This document shows, in pieces, positions 7,291 to 15,780 of a stretch of 33,384 nucleotides of DNA (its first letter is position 1; every line of letters starts with the position of its first letter). The position numbers were made by a program, and so were the translations under genes. Origin of the DNA: Candidatus Levyibacteriota bacterium (GTDB lineage: Bacteria; Patescibacteriota; Microgenomatia; Levybacterales; UBA12049); NCBI GenBank assembly GCA_027459745.1, contig DAIDHL010000001.1:232290-265673 (forward strand), written 5' to 3'. The notes below the pieces were generated by a model. That model searched no databases. It was given only the letters and a program-made list of their open reading frames with translations, and was not told the DNA's origin.

Positions 7291-10200
7291 ATGAAGCAAG
7301 CAAACAGGAAAAGCAAGATTAAAAACCTCTTTTTAAGCTCTGCGAAAAGATATAAGAAATTCTGGATAAAATCTAAGAGTAAAGTCTACAAGATTGTAAT
7401 TGACCGCAAATTAAAACTTATTAAGGCTTCACGGAAGTCCAAAAGCGTTATAAATAATTTTATTAACCATCTCAAAGGAGTCTGGCTATGGCTATCAATT
7501 CTTATTGGAGGATTTTTTTATTTGGCAATTGAAAGCGAATTATCAACTCTTTACACAACTAATTTGCAAAGCATGAGAATTATAACACTTGGATTAATTG
7601 TTATATTTCTCTTATTAGTAAATTTTGTTCTTAAACCTATAGAAAACCTAAGAAAGGAAAAACTATGGATTCAACACTCATGGGTATTTTATTCATACTT
7701 TACAGTTCTAGCCTCTCCACTAGTAGCTTTTTTTCTAAAATACATATTTTTTGACGAGTTATGTTCAAAATTAAATATCCAATGCTATTCATTGCTTACA
7801 GGGAGTCATTTTTTTGTATGGGATTTAATAATTAGACTTCTAATAGTCATTATTGGAATTGTTCTTTTTGTTTCCATTAAAGGTGAATTACCTGATATTG
7901 CCTTACGATTTGCTGCCGGTTCCGTAGGTTTACGTGATGACTTGCTTGGATATGCTGTTTCTGCTAAAAACTGGGCATTAGGTTTAGCTAAACTTAATGA
8001 TTATGTTAATGTTGTCTATTTATATGGAGATATGGGATATGGGAAGTCTTCACTTGCCAGAATGATTGTAGAGAGTTTTGATAGAAGAAAAATACTATAT
8101 ACATATATATCCCTGACCGAAACAAATCAAGCAAAAGATTTTTCCTTACTTTTTTCTGAAAGATGGCTAGAATCACTAAAAGAACGGTATCCTAAAATTA
8201 GTGTATTAGACGACTCGCTTTTTTTAAGCTCTATTTTACGTGAAAGCGGAAATGGTTTTTTATCTGAGTTATTATCTTTTATTTCAAAATTTGATAAAGG
8301 ATTAAAGCCAACAAAGGCAAAAATTTATGACCAGTACATTGATAAGAAAAGAGAGCATACTACAGACTATATTGCTCAGCTATTTGGTAATATTCCTGAA
8401 TTCCATGAAACATTGTGGATTGTAATGATTGATGAGGTAGAAAGGGCAAAACTAGAAGAAATTTACAGAGTTATAGAAGTTCTTGAACGATTTAAGGCAG
8501 AAGGTAGGCCTGGATTACCTCTAAAATTAGTATTTATCCTATGTATTTCTCCACATGATTTAGATGAACTCCTTAACAATGCTAATGATGAAAATAGCGA
8601 AATTAAACACCAAATAAGAAAATTTATGACAAATGATTCAAAAAGCGCACTTTCAAGAATATTTTTGCCTCCTCTCTCATACGCAACAAGAAAAGGCTAC
8701 TTAAATAAAATCTTAGGAAATTTTATTTCCACATACAAAATAAAAATACCCGAAAGTCTTGAAAAATATAATCCTGATACATTTTATAACTCCCGTGACA
8801 AATCTAATATTCCCTATAATGAAGCATTGCAGTTCGGGCTAGGCTTGCTTATATATGAAGCTCCAAGAACGATACAAAGAAATATACAAGAGCTTGAGCT
8901 TATATATTCATCTTTCAGAAATATTGAAGGGAAAACTATATTAGGTTACATACGTTTCCCCGATATTTTAATTGTAACCTATGCAAGCATTAGATTCCCA
9001 TTCTTAATAGTTTTTTTTCAGAAGACAATAAATATGTTTCTGTTAGACCAGAATGATTCTTTCTCAATTTCAAGGTACTTAGATAGAGATAAGTACAAGA
9101 AAGGTGAGAAAAACATATTTACTTGGATAGCAGATGAGACAGGATATGAAATTCCTGATAAAGAAAAGGAAACTATTTCAAGAATTATAGGCATGATTGC
9201 ACATTTTTACTTGAATTATGTAGGAGATAAAGAAGTGAGCCAGAATAACATTTGGCGTGAAACTTCCCTATCAAAACCTGAAAACTTACGAGATTATCTA
9301 GCTATTATAGCGAGTGAACCAACTGATGCCTCAAGAAAAGCATTTCAAACTTACCTCTTTCACCAAAATAACTTAAATAAAAATTATCTTAAAAATTTAT
9401 CGCCACTGGATTTAATTGAATATTCAAGGTTTCTGTGGCCAACTGAGGATGCAAATATTTTGTGTAAGCTTGAATTAGCAAACGAATTCTGTAAAAGGTT
9501 TGCAAGTAGAAAAATACCTAAAGTAAAATATGGTATTCATGATACAATTTATGAGGAAGCAATTTATCAATTCCTATTTAATTTATTAGCTATTCATGAA
9601 GCAGCCGATGCCTACCAACCAACTCAGGATGCTCTAACTGCCTATTATCGAGTAATTCAACTTCTAAAGGACTTTTTATTATCTCCTAATGTAATTACTG
9701 GTGGAAAGTATCTAATGCTTAACTCTTTGTTAAATACAGAAAAACCAGGAGGCGGAGATGTATCATTCAGATTATCGAAAATGTATGGCAAAATGAAAAA
9801 AGAAGGCAATGGACTTTATGATGAAGTAAAATTTGTTGTAAATGAAGCATATAAAAAGTATTTTGATGGCAAACTAGATATTTATGATAATGAAGAAAAT
9901 TTTTTCTATGTGTTGTATCAGAGTTGGACAGGTAAGAAAGACGATGTGGAAGTAATAGCCAAAATTCAACAGGCTGCAATGCGAAATTTGTCTAAACATG
10001 TACCAGCAATAAAATTATTTTGGCAATTACTATACCCGTATAAAGGTGGTCTGCCAACAGATATTGATGAATTGACAAAGTCATTTATTATCAATACAAG
10101 TGAAAATGCTGAGTTTTTTTTGACACTCGAGCAATTAGTAAGAGCTACCCATAACGCAAATTTGAGCAATCTCGAGCCTGAGTTAAAAGAGAGAATTGAT

Positions 10201-10344
10201 TGGTGGGACCAAATAGCAAATAACCCTGAAGAGCTAGCAAAATATAAATCTTGGCGGAAAATTATAGACAAAAACGATACTTTAGTAGGATTTCTTTTAA
10301 GAAATGGTTTTTTTACAAAGTTGAGTGAATTAGAAGGAAATTAA
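7291..10344 (+). CDS. Large membrane-anchored P-loop NTPase, KAP-like
   Basis: Four predicted N-terminal TM segments, Walker A GDMGYGKSS (about 8026-8052), Walker B WIVMIDEVERA followed by LKLVFILCISPHDLDELL; long AT-rich C-terminal region without a recognised domain. Confidence 0.75.
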   Translation: MKQANRKSKIKNLFLSSAKRYKKFWIKSKSKVYKIVIDRKLKLIKASRKSKSVINNFINHLKGVWLWLSILIGGFFYLAIESELSTLYTTNLQSMRIITLGLIVIFLLLVNFVLKPIENLRKEKLWIQHSWVFYSYFTVLASPLVAFFLKYIFFDELCSKLNIQCYSLLTGSHFFVWDLIIRLLIVIIGIVLFVSIKGELPDIALRFAAGSVGLRDDLLGYAVSAKNWALGLAKLNDYVNVVYLYGDMGYGKSSLARMIVESFDRRKILYTYISLTETNQAKDFSLLFSERWLESLKERYPKISVLDDSLFLSSILRESGNGFLSELLSFISKFDKGLKPTKAKIYDQYIDKKREHTTDYIAQLFGNIPEFHETLWIVMIDEVERAKLEEIYRVIEVLERFKAEGRPGLPLKLVFILCISPHDLDELLNNANDENSEIKHQIRKFMTNDSKSALSRIFLPPLSYATRKGYLNKILGNFISTYKIKIPESLEKYNPDTFYNSRDKSNIPYNEALQFGLGLLIYEAPRTIQRNIQELELIYSSFRNIEGKTILGYIRFPDILIVTYASIRFPFLIVFFQKTINMFLLDQNDSFSISRYLDRDKYKKGEKNIFTWIADETGYEIPDKEKETISRIIGMIAHFYLNYVGDKEVSQNNIWRETSLSKPENLRDYLAIIASEPTDASRKAFQTYLFHQNNLNKNYLKNLSPLDLIEYSRFLWPTEDANILCKLELANEFCKRFASRKIPKVKYGIHDTIYEEAIYQFLFNLLAIHEAADAYQPTQDALTAYYRVIQLLKDFLLSPNVITGGKYLMLNSLLNTEKPGGGDVSFRLSKMYGKMKKEGNGLYDEVKFVVNEAYKKYFDGKLDIYDNEENFFYVLYQSWTGKKDDVEVIAKIQQAAMRNLSKHVPAIKLFWQLLYPYKGGLPTDIDELTKSFIINTSENAEFFLTLEQLVRATHNANLSNLEPELKERIDWWDQIANNPEELAKYKSWRKIIDKNDTLVGFLLRNGFFTKLSELEGN

Positions 10345-10557
10345 ATCTCTGGTTTTAACTCCGAGTGTATCGGCAATTTTCATAAGTACTTTCATGGAAG
10401 GCATTTTGTGACCAATTTCAATAATTGCTAGGTAGTTATGGGTTATTCCAACCTTTTCGGAGAGTTGTTCTTGTGTTAATCCTTTACGTTGCCTTACGGT
10501 TTGAATTGTTCTTCCCAGAACATAGTTTTTATTTCTTAGCGGATTGGGCTTGCTCAT
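10330..10557 (-). CDS. XRE-family HTH transcriptional regulator
   Basis: LGRTIQTVRQRKGLTQEQLSEKVGITHNYLAIIEIGHKMPSMKVLMKIADTLGV; converges on and overlaps the KAP-like gene by 15 bp. Confidence 0.92.
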   Translation of the reverse strand: MSKPNPLRNKNYVLGRTIQTVRQRKGLTQEQLSEKVGITHNYLAIIEIGHKMPSMKVLMKIADTLGVKTRDLISF

Positions 10558-10597
10558 GGTTTAAGGGTAACAAGCAGTAATCTGAATTGGTATTTTC

Positions 10598-10675
10598 TGA
10601 CAGTCAATAATAATGAGTCTAGTATCTTGATTTTGTTTTACTGACAGTTATATAATATTGACTGTAGGTCAATAA
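10598..10675 (+). promoter_or_regulatory. Divergent operator/promoter with ACAGTCAAT half-sites
   Basis: TTGATT (10627-10632)-18 bp-TATAAT (10651-10656); TGACAGTCAATAA (10598-10610), TGACAGTTA (10642-10650), inverted ATTGACTGT (10657-10665). Confidence 0.7.
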
Positions 10676-10685
10676 AGATTAAGAT

Positions 10686-11174
10686 ATGGAAGTAATTTAT
10701 AGACGAAGTCCATTTTCGGTTTTTGGAACAAATCCGCTTAGAATACTTATGCCTCAAGGCTGGTTAGATGCCCTAGGGTATACTAGAAACTACATAGTTT
10801 TGACAGATGATGCAGTTGTTCTCAAACGTGGAATAATCAATAAAAGGAACACATCTATAAATTACGACAAGATAAATTCTATTAAAATTGAGCAAGGTTT
10901 TCTTGGTGGTTTATTTAATTTTGGAGATGTTTTTATCATTAGTGGCAATGATGTTCTTGGGGAAGTAGTCAGAGGGATTATTAACCCTGAAAAGTTAAAA
11001 GCCGATGTTCAGGAGCGAATAAATATGTCTGGAAAGCATAAAACGCACAATTCTGCTGTTGAAATAAAGGATGATAACTTGGATAAGTTAGAAAAACTGG
11101 CACAATTAAAGAAGAAAGGCATAATCACTGAAAAAGAATTCGCAGCAAAGAAGAAACAACTCCTAAGTGTATGA
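10686..11174 (+). CDS. Bacterial PH-domain protein with C-terminal SHOCT motif
   Basis: YIVLTDDAVVLKRGIINKRNTSINYDKINSIKIEQGFLGGLFNFGDVFI (bPH2-like); LDKLEKLAQLKKKGIITEKEFAAKKKQLL (SHOCT). Confidence 0.88.
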   Translation: MEVIYRRSPFSVFGTNPLRILMPQGWLDALGYTRNYIVLTDDAVVLKRGIINKRNTSINYDKINSIKIEQGFLGGLFNFGDVFIISGNDVLGEVVRGIINPEKLKADVQERINMSGKHKTHNSAVEIKDDNLDKLEKLAQLKKKGIITEKEFAAKKKQLLSV

Positions 11175-11311
11175 AAAGTAAAAAAGCAGCGGAAATTGAT
11201 TTATTTACAGAACAATTAGCAAGGCTCTTTATCGAACAGGCAAAGTGGAAAAGAAGCAAAATTTCTCATCTTGGTATAGGAAAAATTAAAAAAGGAGAAT
11301 TAAATAAATAA
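11171..11311 (+). CDS. 46-aa ORF translationally coupled to the PH-SHOCT gene
   Basis: ATGA stop/start overlap; MKSKKAAEIDLFTEQLARLFIEQAKWKRSKISHLGIGKIKKGELNK; below the ORF-track size cutoff. Confidence 0.5.
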   Translation: MKSKKAAEIDLFTEQLARLFIEQAKWKRSKISHLGIGKIKKGELNK

Positions 11312-11451
11312 AGGACATAATCTACTAAGCAAATTACAACTAAAACTAATAAAATTTTAAGAAAGATTGCTACAAGTTTTGTTTTGGGGCTAAGTGGAAC
11401 ATTAGAGGCTTCGTAAACTGGTGAACCGTCAGGGAGTTGTATATTCTCCAT
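11266..11451 (-). CDS. Small single-TM protein (hypothetical)
   Basis: MENIQLPDGSPVYEASNVPLSPKTKLVAIFLKILLVLVVICLVDYVLYLFNSPFLIFPIPR; plausible TM segment, no clear SD. Confidence 0.45.
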   Translation of the reverse strand: MENIQLPDGSPVYEASNVPLSPKTKLVAIFLKILLVLVVICLVDYVLYLFNSPFLIFPIPR

Positions 11452-11711
11452 ATTTTGATACTATCTCAACCATTAAGTTAACGCAATACTGTCCCTTGCT
11501 TGTTTAGGCTCATTTTGGCAATTGTTTTAACAAAACAGGTATAATGTGTTGCTTCAACTAGCATAAACATGCCTAAGCTATTTTGCTAAGTTATAACATT
11601 CTTACGTTTGGGTTTCTAAGGTAAATAAGAGGAAGATGTTCAGGATGGTAATTAAGTACAAAGGTAAGTATTCCTAGGGAATAAGGTATATCTCTTGCAG
11701 TAGCTTCATAC

Positions 11712-12221
11712 ATGTTAGATAATCAGTTTATGCTCAGGTGGTTTGCAAACAAATATACTGAAGAAGAAACTCAAAGATGGATATTATTACGTTCTATTGA
11801 ATGGCCTTCTTACCCAAACTTTCTCGCACCCTTATGGGGCATTTTTATTGTTTATTATTTCGGTTGGTTAGTTTATATTGTAACTTTGATTGTGATTACT
11901 TTTATTTGGAAATTCTACATTATGAATAATTATGTCAGTATTAGATTGATGGAGGTAATGGGCTTATGGGTTAATTTGCTAAAGTGGCCATTAGCAGTTA
12001 TTTTTGCAATTGTAAGTTTCGAATCACACCGCAACATTATATTTACGCTTTTTCTTTTGATTTTCCCATTTATAACTTATATGTGTTCGTATTTAGAATT
12101 TCCATATAAAAGAGGAGGAATTGATAAGAATCTTGCAAGGATGCTTAAAATGCAGAATATGATTAGGAGCAAGCTTGGAATTGAAAAACTTACCAAACTC
12201 GAAGAAATACTAAATAAATAA
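11712..12221 (+). CDS. Hypothetical multi-TM membrane protein
   Basis: Four hydrophobic segments, long ORF collinear with the next gene. Confidence 0.7.
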   Translation: MLDNQFMLRWFANKYTEEETQRWILLRSIEWPSYPNFLAPLWGIFIVYYFGWLVYIVTLIVITFIWKFYIMNNYVSIRLMEVMGLWVNLLKWPLAVIFAIVSFESHRNIIFTLFLLIFPFITYMCSYLEFPYKRGGIDKNLARMLKMQNMIRSKLGIEKLTKLEEILNK

Positions 12222-12229
12222 AAATTCCT

Positions 12230-12619
12230 ATGGCAATCCAGTTTTCAATAATTGATGAAATAAAGAAGGTTGCAGAAATTGCCCAACAGGCGAAGAATAT
12301 TCCTCTGTATCAGAAAATCCTTGATGTTCAAGCAAACTTACTAAAAATGCAGGAGCATATTCTCAAACTGGAAACTGAGAATAAAGAATTGAAAGATAAG
12401 TTGAAAGTGAGTAAAAATGTAGTTTATGAAAGCAATGCTTATTGGACAACAGAGAATGACAAAAAAGATGGTCCTTACTGCTCACACTGCTATGATAAGG
12501 AAAAGTTACTTATAAGAATGCCAGACAATCTTAACCACGCATACGCTACCTGTTCTGAATGTAAAAATACATATCAAATACGTCCTGATAGAAACCAAAC
12601 TCCTCCTGATTGGTATTAA
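12230..12619 (+). CDS. Coiled-coil plus zinc-ribbon protein
   Basis: LLKMQEHILKLETENKELKDKL then GPYCSHCYDKEKLLIRM...YATCSECKNTYQI (CxxC...CxxC). Confidence 0.8.
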   Translation: MAIQFSIIDEIKKVAEIAQQAKNIPLYQKILDVQANLLKMQEHILKLETENKELKDKLKVSKNVVYESNAYWTTENDKKDGPYCSHCYDKEKLLIRMPDNLNHAYATCSECKNTYQIRPDRNQTPPDWY

Positions 12620-12620
12620 G

Positions 12621-12659
12621 AATAATACTTACATCAACTGTAATGATGTGAAGCTTATT
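12621..12659. terminator. Bidirectional hairpin between convergent genes
   Basis: AATAATACTTACATCA (12621-12636) / TGATGTGAAGCTTATT (12644-12659), imperfect inverted repeat followed by a short T-rich stretch. Confidence 0.55.
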
Positions 12660-12722
12660 TTGACGTGTCCTTAAGAAAAAGATGATGCTTTATATAGAAG
12701 TAAGACCTTGCTGTGTCCTAAG

Positions 12723-13310
12723 CTATCCTGCGAAGTTTCCGCTAGTTTGAGTTTGTTGTGCCTGTTTTTTCCTTTCTTGCTCTGCTAGCCATGCGGCTTC
12801 TTCCTCTGGAGTTTCAATTAGTTTGTCTGGGTATGGTGGTAACTCTAATCCATTTGCCCACGTCATATAGACTGGTGGGCGTACACTGTTCTGAATATGT
12901 ATAGATGTGTTTTGAGTTTGTTGGTGAGGGTCAAAGCCAAGCCCTAATCCTTCAAGCTTCAAGCCTTCAACGAGGTATGAAAGCACATCTTTGGCAGTTT
13001 GGGGTTCAAGGTCATCTTCCATAAGCCTTTTTATAGCTTTACTACTTGCTAGTCTTCCAAGTTGGACTATTTTCTTTTTGTACTGCACTACTTCGTTTTC
13101 TGCCTGTTTTTGGATACGTTCCGTTGCCTGAAGGATAAGCTTTGCCCTTTTTGCAGGCCATTGTTCTTTTAAGCCTCTAAATTCAATAGTGCGTAAAGGC
13201 ACGCTATATTTATCAGCAAGCTTTTGGTATGACATTTGAGGGTCAACCAAGTAATCGTGAAGCATTTGAAGCCATACATTGGCTTGGATTTCATTTATGA
13301 AATTATCCAT
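12723..13310 (-). CDS. Terminase-small-subunit-like / HTH phage-type protein
   Basis: LHDYLVDPQMSYQKLADKYSVPLRTIEFRGLKEQWPAKRAKLIL resembles the TerS N-terminal HTH pattern; Q/E-rich C-terminus. Confidence 0.55.
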   Translation of the reverse strand: MDNFINEIQANVWLQMLHDYLVDPQMSYQKLADKYSVPLRTIEFRGLKEQWPAKRAKLILQATERIQKQAENEVVQYKKKIVQLGRLASSKAIKRLMEDDLEPQTAKDVLSYLVEGLKLEGLGLGFDPHQQTQNTSIHIQNSVRPPVYMTWANGLELPPYPDKLIETPEEEAAWLAEQERKKQAQQTQTSGNFAG

Positions 13311-13768
13311 ACGATTTTGAAGGCTAGGATTACCATAACTGCACCATAGCCTTACGCAATTATTTTACAAGAAATTTGTCAAATAATTTAGCTATTGGAC
13401 TGATATAGTTTGATATGTCTAAGAGCTTAGACCTTTGCGCGCGCGACCTTAGAAATAAAATATGTTTTCGCTTAAATCAATTCCTATCTATGATTCTAAT
13501 ACTTAAACGGAGTAATAGGAAGGCTGTGCGATGAGCCTATTTGTTTCCTGTCCAAACAGTTGAAAGTACTTAATGAGGTCAGGTATAATATGATTCCGAA
13601 CTTTAACCCTTTGGGTCACCGAAAAGAAAGTAAATATCTGAACACTACTATTATTCCCTTTTAGCTTCATACTGAATAAAATATCTGATTATAAAGTATA
13701 TGTTAGTATTGAGATACCATTTCTATAGATTGTATTTAGTAAAACTTATGTGATTATAATAAAAGTAT

Positions 13769-15676
13769 ATGGCTGAAGGTGGAATAGCAGGAGAGACTGG
13801 AATAATGCTCACAAGAACTGAAACGTCCAGAAGTCTCAAAGAAGCAGAAAAATATAAGGCACTTGAAGTATTAACTAAACTGGGTTTGCTTATGCCTGTA
13901 AGTCAAATGGAGGTATATCATGGGCGTGTGGGGAAAAAAGGTGAGCAATGGAAAGTAGATCCAATGTTCACCAAAAATGGTAATCCTGCCAATAACAGAA
14001 ATGTATATGTAAGGCCTGCTCTATATGCTTCAGATAGAGAAACTGCCAAAGCTTTTGCGCTATCACGAGCTTCTGAAAAAATTCCTCCCTCATATAAAGC
14101 TATTGCACTTGAGACTATACAAAATTATACCCCCGCAGAACGTCAATCATGGTTGGATAGAGTGAATCATGAAGCAGCAGAAAGAGTAAGAGATATTGGT
14201 GGTAAGCCAGCTGTTTATACACCGTCTGATCTTAACAAACCGGGTTTTATACATAATGAAATTCGTTATTTAGCTCACCGTGCCTTTAGAGATAGCATGA
14301 ATTCTATCTCGCAAATCGGAACAGACCTTCGTATGGAATTACATGAAATTGCTGCTATAGATACTGAAGCAAGAGTGATAGATTTACGCTTTGATATCAA
14401 TAAACTTACCCCTGAAGATAAATTAAAGTACAAACATGCTTTAGAAGCACTCGCTATAGCAGTGACAGTAGGTTCTCCTCTAAATTTTGAGGTACGAGAA
14501 GATTTACCTAAGTTTACTAATGCCGTAAATGAATTACAATTAATCGCACAAAAAAAATTTATTTTATCACGTGAGATTGCTCAAATTGCCAGTCATGCAG
14601 GAATAAGTGAACAGACAGCCTTACAGATATCCAGTGCGTTTAATTCTCGCCAAATGGCTTTAAGTAAACCACAATATCTCGCAAATCGGCTTTTGTATAA
14701 TTCATCTAACATATTTAATGAAACAGGGGTCATTATAAATGGTAGTAGAGAAGACTTACCCATAAATTTGGAATATGCAGAAAGATACATGCGTGAGGCA
14801 CATATAGTTGCTGCACAACAACCCGTAGATTCTGTTACTCTTGATCGAACAATCCAGGCTGTATCTTTCTTTGATCTTGATAAAATCGGTACCCGAGAGC
14901 AAATTGATATACAAAGACATGATATGCTACAAAAAATGAGAGGACTTATTGATGTATTTCCACAGTTACCTAATTTAGAAGATGCAGGTGCAGCAAGTCC
15001 ACTTATTGTAGCGTTACAAGATGCTCACGTAAAACCTCACCAACTATTAGATACAGCAAAACAGATAGGAGAATTTAAAAAAATTTATGAGAGTGATGCA
15101 GGAAACTGGGAAAGGTTTACACTAGAAGAACATACTGAAACAGTACTCAGGAATTTTGATGAGAATTTCGCTGATATAATTCCTGTTGAATATTTAGTTC
15201 CACTACGCTTAGCAATTCTCGTACATGACTTAGGAAAACCTTTGGCAGTAAGTCGTGGAGAAAAGCAAAATCAGAAATCATATAACGCATTTTATGCTAA
15301 AGATTTCCTTAGATCCATAGGTATTGACTCTCGCATGCAGGAATTGATTAGCGCAATTATTACAGATGGTGCTGACCTCGCATTTAAATTACAAACACAA
15401 CCGCAAAATGAAAATACACGATTGGCCATGGAAATTTACGCAGAAGATGTATTGAAAAGATATCTTGGCACCAATATGATTAGCAGTTCACAAGTACAAG
15501 CATTTTCACAAATGTGTAAAATTTTGCAGCTTTGTGATGGTGGTGCATATACAGACATGGCTATTACAAGACGTCCCACAAAAGGAAGTTTTAGAAATGC
15601 ACCATCTTTTAATAAAAGCTTTGCTCCTCCAATTGGTTTAGGCAGAAGAGATATTAAATATCCTGAAGCTCAATAA
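13769..15676 (+). CDS. HD-domain phosphohydrolase-like protein with N-terminal ART-like motif
   Basis: MEVYHGRVGKKGEQWKVDPMFTKNGNPANNRNVYVRPALYASDRETAKAFALSRA; HD: EEHTETVLRNFDENFADIIPVEYLVPLRLAILVHDLGKPLA. Confidence 0.7.
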   Translation: MAEGGIAGETGIMLTRTETSRSLKEAEKYKALEVLTKLGLLMPVSQMEVYHGRVGKKGEQWKVDPMFTKNGNPANNRNVYVRPALYASDRETAKAFALSRASEKIPPSYKAIALETIQNYTPAERQSWLDRVNHEAAERVRDIGGKPAVYTPSDLNKPGFIHNEIRYLAHRAFRDSMNSISQIGTDLRMELHEIAAIDTEARVIDLRFDINKLTPEDKLKYKHALEALAIAVTVGSPLNFEVREDLPKFTNAVNELQLIAQKKFILSREIAQIASHAGISEQTALQISSAFNSRQMALSKPQYLANRLLYNSSNIFNETGVIINGSREDLPINLEYAERYMREAHIVAAQQPVDSVTLDRTIQAVSFFDLDKIGTREQIDIQRHDMLQKMRGLIDVFPQLPNLEDAGAASPLIVALQDAHVKPHQLLDTAKQIGEFKKIYESDAGNWERFTLEEHTETVLRNFDENFADIIPVEYLVPLRLAILVHDLGKPLAVSRGEKQNQKSYNAFYAKDFLRSIGIDSRMQELISAIITDGADLAFKLQTQPQNENTRLAMEIYAEDVLKRYLGTNMISSSQVQAFSQMCKILQLCDGGAYTDMAITRRPTKGSFRNAPSFNKSFAPPIGLGRRDIKYPEAQ

Positions 15677-15780
15677 AATTTGAAAATTTAATTATACTAG
15701 ATTAGTTTTTATGTTTTAACTATACTTTATTTAATATTTAATCTAAAAGTTCGCTTTGGTATATTAAAAAATATTTGTTT

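Larger units (their letters stand above)
4604..13619. mobile_element. Integrative element inserted at the 3' end of tRNA-Lys
   Basis: LSR abuts the tRNA-Lys 3' end; cargo includes a small resolvase, XRE regulator, KAP-like NTPase and TerS-like protein. Right boundary proposed at the 7-bp repeat GGGTCAC (4604-4610 and 13613-13619), which is weak on its own. Confidence 0.6.

Noticed and set aside
9767-10271. Minus-strand ORFs inside the NTPase gene
   Set aside because: Antisense to a long continuous CDS; no domain signature.
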